Below are positions 58,138 through 64,000 of a stretch of DNA of 64,000 nt, piece by piece. The notes under the pieces are model-generated. The model did not search any database. It had not been told where the DNA came from and saw nothing but the letters and a program-made list of their open reading frames with translations. Numbering within the stretch: position 1 is the first letter of the stretch; every line of letters begins with the position of its first letter. Position numbers and translations under genes: made by a program. The stretch is taken from contig CM051457.1 in assembly GCA_028274465.1 (NCBI GenBank), positions 48,082,362 through 48,146,361 of the forward strand, read 5' to 3'. Source of the DNA: Plantago ovata. Its lineage: Eukaryota > Streptophyta > Magnoliopsida > Lamiales > Plantaginaceae.

Positions 58138-58495
58138 GAGACCCGAAGGCGTTGTGAAGAATGTATTGGTCAAGATTGATGAAGCTTCTGTATACACCAA
58201 TTTTGTAGTTATGCCGGCGTCTACAGCTGGGACGGGGGATGTCATTCTCTTGGGACGAACGTTCTTGACTAAGCTACGCTCCGTGATGGACCTCTACCGA
58301 AGGACTTGCACTATTGAAGTGGATGGCAAGCGACATGTGTTGCGAGCCATATCTGATCCACTTGATCCACCTGATACTTCTCACACTGTTGACTACCGTG
58401 GTCTTGATGTCTATGTTCATTCTTATTCACAGGTTCGAGGCATGAGGAGGAGATCCATGAAGGGGAAGTCTAGTACCCTCAAGAAGCAGATCTAG
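58138..58495 (+). pseudogene. Element G protease C-terminal part
   Basis: It begins at the gag-protease codons after VRPEG and runs to the normal end with the basic tail (RRRSMKGKSSTLKK). The DTG part is absent from this piece. Confidence 0.75.
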
Positions 58496-59616
58496 GCGCA
58501 AACAAGAGTCGAGTCAAAGACTTTAAACAATGGCGCTATCCGGAAGGCAACCCGGAGTTTTTATCGCTTTCTTTACCGTTTTATTGCATGCATTCATACT
58601 TGAACAATTTGCTTTTCATATGTGAATTTGTTCGTCTCTGTGTCGTATGTGCTTATGTTATGTGTTGAGTGAGATTTTTCGAGTGTTTTCTGAGAAAAAT
58701 GGTTTTCGGGGACATAAAAACCGCATTTTTTTACGAAAAGTTCGTCCCCCCACCTCAGGAGGTGGGGGGCGAATCGCCCTACGAGTCCAGAGCGCGCGCG
58801 GGCTCTGGACGCGCAGGGCGACTCGCCCCACGTTCTGCAGAAGATAAAATCGGGGTTCTTCCCCAATTCTTCTTATTTTTCTCTATCTTCTTCATCTAAT
58901 CTCCAAAAATTTCCCCATTTTCAAAATATCTTGAAACCTTCATAACTTCTTCATATTTCCATCAAATTGTGTGTTCTTTAGCTTCCATCGAAGCCCGTTA
59001 CGTTCTCTTTCTTTTCATCCGAACAAATTTCTTCCTAGTTCATTCAATCTTCAGATTTGAGGTAATCTCACATGAACCCTAATTTTTCAAATTTGGGGTT
59101 TTTTTGATTTATGCTTCAATTAAGCTTGTATGATGTATGGGTTGATGATTTATGTGATTAGAAACGTTATTCATTATCAATTGCATGTTCAATTAGCCTT
59201 GGTTTGTTGGTTTGAGATTTTTTGCTATTAGATGATATATCTTGTTAGGAAATGGATCTTTTACTTTCATTCCATGATTAAACATGTGTTTGTTGATATG
59301 ATAATGATGGATGTAATGGTAGAATGCATGATTGGTGAAGTTGAGGATTTATGTTGTTAGATTTTTGTTACTATGGTATGAATTGAACCTTGTGATTCAA
59401 GGCATTTGTTGTCTAGCAAGAGCATAATGTGATATGTGATTGTAGTAGTTACATTGATATGTTGCATGATGAAGTAGCTAGAATAGACATTGGGTTTTTT
59501 GAGGAGTTCGATTGTTGTAGATATCGCTCATTTGTTCGCTCGTACATTTACATATGCATAAGTCTGTTTTGCGTCATACAAGATATTAATGATACTAATT
59601 GCTGTTTGTAGGAATC
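58496..59616 (+). other. Element G spacer between protease and ORF2
   Basis: No ORF of note. A GC-palindrome cluster lies at 58765-58835, including GCGCGCGCGGG. CT-rich then AT-rich sequence follows, ending with GCTGTTTGTAG (AG at 59610-59611), an acceptor six bases before the ORF2 ATG. Confidence 0.6.
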
Positions 59617-60935
59617 ATGGCTCCAAGAGGATCGAGGAGAGCTGGCTCGAGCAGGAAGGGAAAGGGAGTAGCATCAAGCACCCAACCTTCTCACAACATG
59701 TACGAGTTGTCTTTAGCTGCAATAGATGTCCGACAACGGCTCGAAGCGAGCTAGCCGAAGGGGGAAGATCGATCATACCCGATAGGAGGATTGATATTCC
59801 GGAGGCAGTAGCTGGAACGGCGGGGTATAGGACGCTCTCCCGATTGGCATCAAGAAGGAATTGGGTTTGGTATAGTTCCAACAGGTTCAAGGGGTACGAC
59901 GTGAGCCTCCTCCAAGAGTTCTACACTGGATTCACTGATCTCGAGGAGAAGAATGGGGTACTAGTTCGAGGCCTGATAATACCATGGACACCAGAGTCAA
60001 TTTCTTCATTCATCCATTTTGGGCAACAGGAGTTCACAGGGAGCAACCATGCTTACCTGTATTCGAGGGCCTCTAGGGGGATAGGAAGACATACTATGGA
60101 CGTGATCTGCAACAGGGAGTACAGATATCCAGAAATCGGAGCAGAACCTGCACGGATCCGTCAGAGCGACCTTAGCATTGAGGCTAAGGTGATGATGAAA
60201 TTATGCATCTTCAACTTGATCCCTAGGAAGAATGACACTTGGATACAGCTAAATTACGCCGAGCTCCTCTACTGCTTGATAGACAGACATCGGATCGACA
60301 TCGGGCACATCATGTATGAAGAGTATGAGCGCCACTAGGAAAAGAAGAAGAAGCCCTTCATCTTTCCGAGCTTCATCACTGCCTACTGCAAATATCATGG
60401 GGTCGAGGACATTGACGAGAGGGATTGCGAGGTCGCTGCCCTTTCACCCTCGACTATTGAGGTGCAGCTTGCTAGGTATCAGATGAAGAACCCCACGGCT
60501 GCCGCTGCTGATGTGGAAGCACCCTTCCAGTCGAGCGATTCCGATAATGAGAATGATTATGAGGATGCTATGGAGCCTGATGATGGCCAAGCCCCTATCC
60601 CGGATATTCCATTTGTCCATAGAGCACTGCATGCACCGCCTCGAGCACCATAGGGGTCTAGAGGATTTGACTTCTCTGAATTCCGGGCCTACCTCGACAA
60701 TCGTTTCGATAGAGTTGATGCCAGTACCGCGGCACTGCGACAGGACCTCGACGGGCACATTGCCCAGCGCAACCGCGATTGGGAGACATTCGAGGAGCAT
60801 CGCCGAGAGGATAGGCAACAAAGGTGGGAGCAGCAACAGCTCATCCAGCAGCAACAGGAGGCTCTACAGCAGTCCAACGATCTCCTGTCTGACATGTGGA
60901 GGGACTTTTATGGGGATTACCATCCCGATGATTAG
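59617..60935 (+). pseudogene. Element G ORF2, ATHILA ORF-1 / plant transposon protein-like, about 440 codons
   Basis: ATG at 59617 (MAPRGSRRAGSSRKGKG, basic N-terminus). A frameshift near 59745 leads into the main block, where VLVRGLIIPWTPESISSFI and a Tyr/Trp-rich context resemble the ATHILA ORF-1 and 'putative plant transposon protein' families. In-frame TAG codons at 60336-60338 and 60651-60653 interrupt it. The rest reads through an acidic segment (SSDSDNENDYEDAMEPDDG) to a Gln/Arg-rich coiled coil (RRWEQQQLIQQQQ-like) and ends WRDFYGDYHPDD. Its role is unknown. This is the most complete ORF2 in the window. Confidence 0.65.
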
Positions 60936-62455
60936 TCTTTTCACATGTCCACTCTCAGCCAACTGAGGCCAAACCGTTCGGTAACATCTAGTATCACTTC
61001 TTATTATTCATTCTATTTTGCTAGGGGCTAGCTTAAGAATCATAAGGGGGATGGGATGTGAACCGCGATGTTAAGTATTGTTTGGCTTTGTGTTGATTAG
61101 TATCTTGTTCTTAGTTTGCATTTTCACTTGCACGTTTACCGCTTTCTTAGTTTTTTAGGTTGCATTCACTGCATTCATCCTAGGATAGTCTTGCATGTTT
61201 TATATGGAGTTTATTGCCAAATTTTTTGAACTTTTTTATTGGGTAGATTAACTAACTATGCCATTAATCATATGCTTCATCTCTATGAATTTGTTTGAGG
61301 TTTTTCTCGCTTGGCTTGTCATATTTATTTATTGCTCTTAGTTAAGCTTGGTAGTCTCGACATCACTCAGTGGTGTTTTCTCTACTGCGGTTCACGAAGG
61401 CCTTTATAATAGGATGATGCATGTTAGGGTCTTATGGTTGTTTTCCCGAGTAATTATGTACCTAAGAGGCAACAAGTCTTCACCATGCTTTGAGATTGCT
61501 AAATGCCTAGGAAGGAGGTAGTGTGAGGTTGTGTGATCCTTTGTTTATAACCTATTCTTCCGAATAGGTTTGGGGAGGGGGTTACACCGTCATAGACTTG
61601 TTTCTGTTTTTCATTGCCGTATCGTGAGTTTGTTTTTCTTTTTTCGTAAATTTTGTACTCCAACCTATTCTTTCGAATAGGTTTGGGGAAGTCGTGTGAG
61701 TCACTTTGTTTCTCTTTTTGTTATGCTACTGCTGGCTAAAAAAATCGAAAAAAAAGAAAAAAATTCCAGGAGAAGAAAAAAAGAGGAAAAAAGAATCTGG
61801 AAAGAAAAAAAGAAAAAAAAGAAAAGACCCCAAAAAAGCAAAGAAGGGTCCAAAAAAGAAAAGCCAAATAGCAGTTTAGCAAAGTGTTGAGTCTTATTTT
61901 CCGTTCTTGTAATGTTCGTAATCTTGTTTTTCTATTTTTTATCTTTTTTGTCTTGAGTGTCATCTGTTCTAGACCACCCTCGTCCTGCCATTCAGGAAGT
62001 GGTGAATAGCTTAAGACTTCACTTGGGAGATGGGTAGAATAGGGGAGAGTTATCTTTTATAGGGAACCCTCCTTCGTTTGATGAGAGCCAGTACTGGTTC
62101 GACCTCTTTTGAGGAAAAGTCTTAACATGGTGGAACAGCAGTAAGTCCTCAGTTTCATAGGCACGGGGCAACCATTCGTATCTTAAGCATGCTTCATTAC
62201 GTCGTCACTGACTAGGTCCAGGTAGAGAATGTTACGAGAGACTATCTTGTCTTGACATAAGTGCTTATGTGGATGTGTATAAGTCAATCGAGGTATTCTT
62301 CAACCTATATTCATGCTTTGATTTTTATGGTTTTTGTTCATATGTTTTTTGGTAGATTCAGTAGATTAGTTCATTTTATTTGGCATGAGACTCCATTTTG
62401 TATCTTGCATGTTTTTTGCATTAGAGTCTAGCTTAGTTGCTTGAGGACAAGCACA
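60936..62455 (+). other. Element G 3' non-coding region with paired hairpins and purine tract
   Basis: Hairpins AACCTATTC-4 nt-GAATAGGTT at 61549-61570 and 61662-61683, each followed by TGGGGA-type purines. Nearly pure A/G tract 61737-61865. No credible ORF. Confidence 0.7.
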
Positions 62456-62473
62456 GGTTCGGTTTGGGGAGTT
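62456..62473 (+). other. Polypurine tract of element G
   Basis: GGTTCGGTTTGGGGAGTT directly before the LTR, identical to the tract of A, B and F. Confidence 0.82.
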
Positions 62474-63785
62474 TGATGAATGTGTATTTTACACTTTCAT
62501 TCGAGTCTTTTTCACCTATTTTAGCTATCCTCTATGTTAATTTAGCTATATTTTAGTGCATTTTATTCGAATAGTGTCACGTTTCCCTTTAGATTTTATT
62601 TTACAGGTTTTGGTTGAAATTCGAAGATTTCCGGGCAATTATATTGAAGTTGACAAGGAATTGGTGTTCCAGAAGCCTATTTGGAGTATCTGAAGGTTTC
62701 CGGATAGGATTTGGAGTCTAGGGGTCGAATCTGGAGGTTAGAAGGCCACTAGAAGTCAGAAACCGAGTCCGAAAAGGGGAAGAAATCTAAAACCGCGTCG
62801 AAAACGCGGAATTCCACAAAAAAACCGCCGGACGAACCGCCGCAGAGGTGGGGCGAACCGCCCCACAACGGGCGAACCGCCGGGCGTGTGGGGCGAACCG
62901 CCCCACAATAATTCGAGGCCTATATATAGTTGCTCAGTTTTCTCCGAAAATCATATCTTTCCAGACCTACTTTCTCACCTCTCTCTGTAGTTTTAGGTAG
63001 GGACTTCCCAGAGCCTATTCTGGGGGTCCGTAGCTTAGGGGACTCTTTTTCATAGCAGTTTGGAGCTCGTAGGATCGCAATCATCCGGAGATTGACAACC
63101 TTCGGTAACTTTGTATCTTACAGTTTTATTCTACTTATTTTATTATATTCTTTCAACATGTTTTCTTCTATGATTTCTGTTGATTGCATGCCTATTATGA
63201 GTAGCTAAACTTATCGTTGGTGGTAGTATGTGAATTCTTAGCAAAGGGAAGGTAATCATGCTAATGGCTATATCGTGCATTATACTCCGTGTCATTGCTT
63301 TATTTCGTTGATCAGGCACAGCCTAAATTCTCGTATGTTGTATTAATTATTATGCACAATTGGACCCTCGTCGACCTGTTCGCGAGTTTATCTTCGTAGT
63401 GTTGAATAATTACGGAACACATTAGGACAATAGTGATTGACTTGTCAGACCAATTATCTTCGTAGTGCTTAATAATTGCAACATGACACTAGATTGATTC
63501 AAAGATCTCTATGCAAGACCGAGGAATTTATGCATGATTATCGACCCGTTATGCTAAGAAGAATCATACTATCACCAATCTCCATTATCTTCTAGAAATC
63601 CCTTTGCTATCTGTTTGCTGTTTTTATATTCTAAATTAGATTTGATAAAGCTAGTTATAGTCCTGAGAGAACGACACTCGAGTCATTCTACTACTACACT
63701 ACGGTTTTCGTTGTAGTTGTGGATTGCCTTTGGCTAAATAACAAATTTATTTGCTGAATCCGGAGCACGACATCCGCGTTCATCA
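62474..63785 (+). repeat. Element G 3' LTR, 1312 bp
   Basis: TGATGAATG to CCGCGTTCATCA, the longest LTR here. GC-palindrome cluster 62825-62908. It is followed by GTCTC (63786-63790), the complement of GAGAC at 58138-58142. Confidence 0.87.
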
Positions 63786-64000
63786 GTCTCACAAAGGATC
63801 CATCCGCCAGTTGCACAATAGCCTTATGCTCAGATAGTTTTCCAAGGCTACTCTTCTCAAACACATTCAAAGGGAGCACATTAGAGTAGGACCCCGTGTC
63901 TAGTGTGGCACGGACATCTTCAAGCTCACCAATCCCGACCTTAACATCGAAACTTTGAGGGAGTGGCTCGGGATCCTCTTGCTCCTCTTCACTCTCGTCA
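63786..64000 (-). pseudogene. Element H gag-protease fragment at the window edge
   Basis: The - strand reads the protease region around an intact DTG (codons near 63890) up to FVR, where the G 3' LTR begins; the upstream part lies outside the window. The missing continuation (PEGVVKN) is exactly what starts at 58138 on the other strand. Confidence 0.8.

Larger units (their letters stand above)
54177..63785 (+). mobile_element. Element G: chimeric, partly inverted Athila-like element
   Basis: 5' LTR and gag (to 56901) are followed by an inverted LTR fragment (56902-58137), the protease end, spacer, the longest ORF2 of the window, 3' region and a 3' LTR. The two outer LTRs belong to different subtypes (1181 against 1312 bp, different R/U5 sequence), and the inverted fragment matches the subtype of the 3' LTR. 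The sequence is therefore a product of recombination and not one insertion. Confidence 0.8.

Noticed and set aside
1-64000. CRISPR arrays, tRNA or rRNA genes
   Set aside because: Repeats are LTR-type or short degenerate arrays without spacers; TGGCGCC primer sites are only tRNA complements, and no tRNA-like gene was recognised.

Overview
This window is repeat-dense nuclear DNA of a flowering plant, most likely a eudicot. The evidence is nested Ty3/gypsy LTR retrotransposons with plant-specific features: a Tat-lineage polyprotein with dual RNase H and a spliced antisense gene, and Athila-like LTR elements primed by tRNA-Asp. No intact host gene was found. The only host-like coding trace is a short PRA1-like fragment, and no rRNA, tRNA gene or CRISPR array was seen.

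Layout. 1-11999: 3' part of a Tat-lineage element (Tat-1, + strand) with gag-PR-RT-RH-aRH-INT broken by one frameshift, a three-exon antisense gene of about 1028 residues, and a 756-bp 3' LTR. It is inserted in an older LTR. 12000-27115: two Athila-like elements on the - strand (A and B) in a tandem array LTR-internal-LTR-internal-LTR that shares the central LTR. 27116-29011: 3' end of a + strand copy (C) into which the A/B array inserted. 29012-34467: 5' LTR and leader of a second Tat-type element (Tat-2), interrupted by a + strand Athila-like copy (D) with a clear GACAT target duplication. 34468-36412: AT-rich LTR-like unit of unknown family. 36413-44905: copy E (+; holding the one intact gag-PR ORF, 703 codons) abutting the 3' half of copy F (-). 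44917-47925: a near-perfect 1.47-kb inverted repeat made of LTR, primer site and Tat-2 flank. 47665-51296: decayed Tat-2 antisense gene and 3' LTR. 51297-54176: host DNA with a solo Tat-2-type LTR (51661-52717) beside a PRA1-like fragment. 54177-63785: a chimeric, partly inverted Athila-like element (G). 63786-64000: gag-PR of one more copy (H, -).

How the parts work together. The Athila-like copies all have the plan LTR, tRNA-Asp primer site, gag-protease, long spacer, splice acceptor, ORF2 (ATHILA ORF-1/plant transposon-protein-like), paired hairpins, polypurine tract, LTR. None has reverse transcriptase or integrase, so the family looks non-autonomous and would need enzymes from an autonomous relative. 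The Tat elements carry complete enzyme domains plus an antisense gene with its own promoter region. Nesting order, target duplications and shared lesions let much of the insertion and rearrangement history be read directly.
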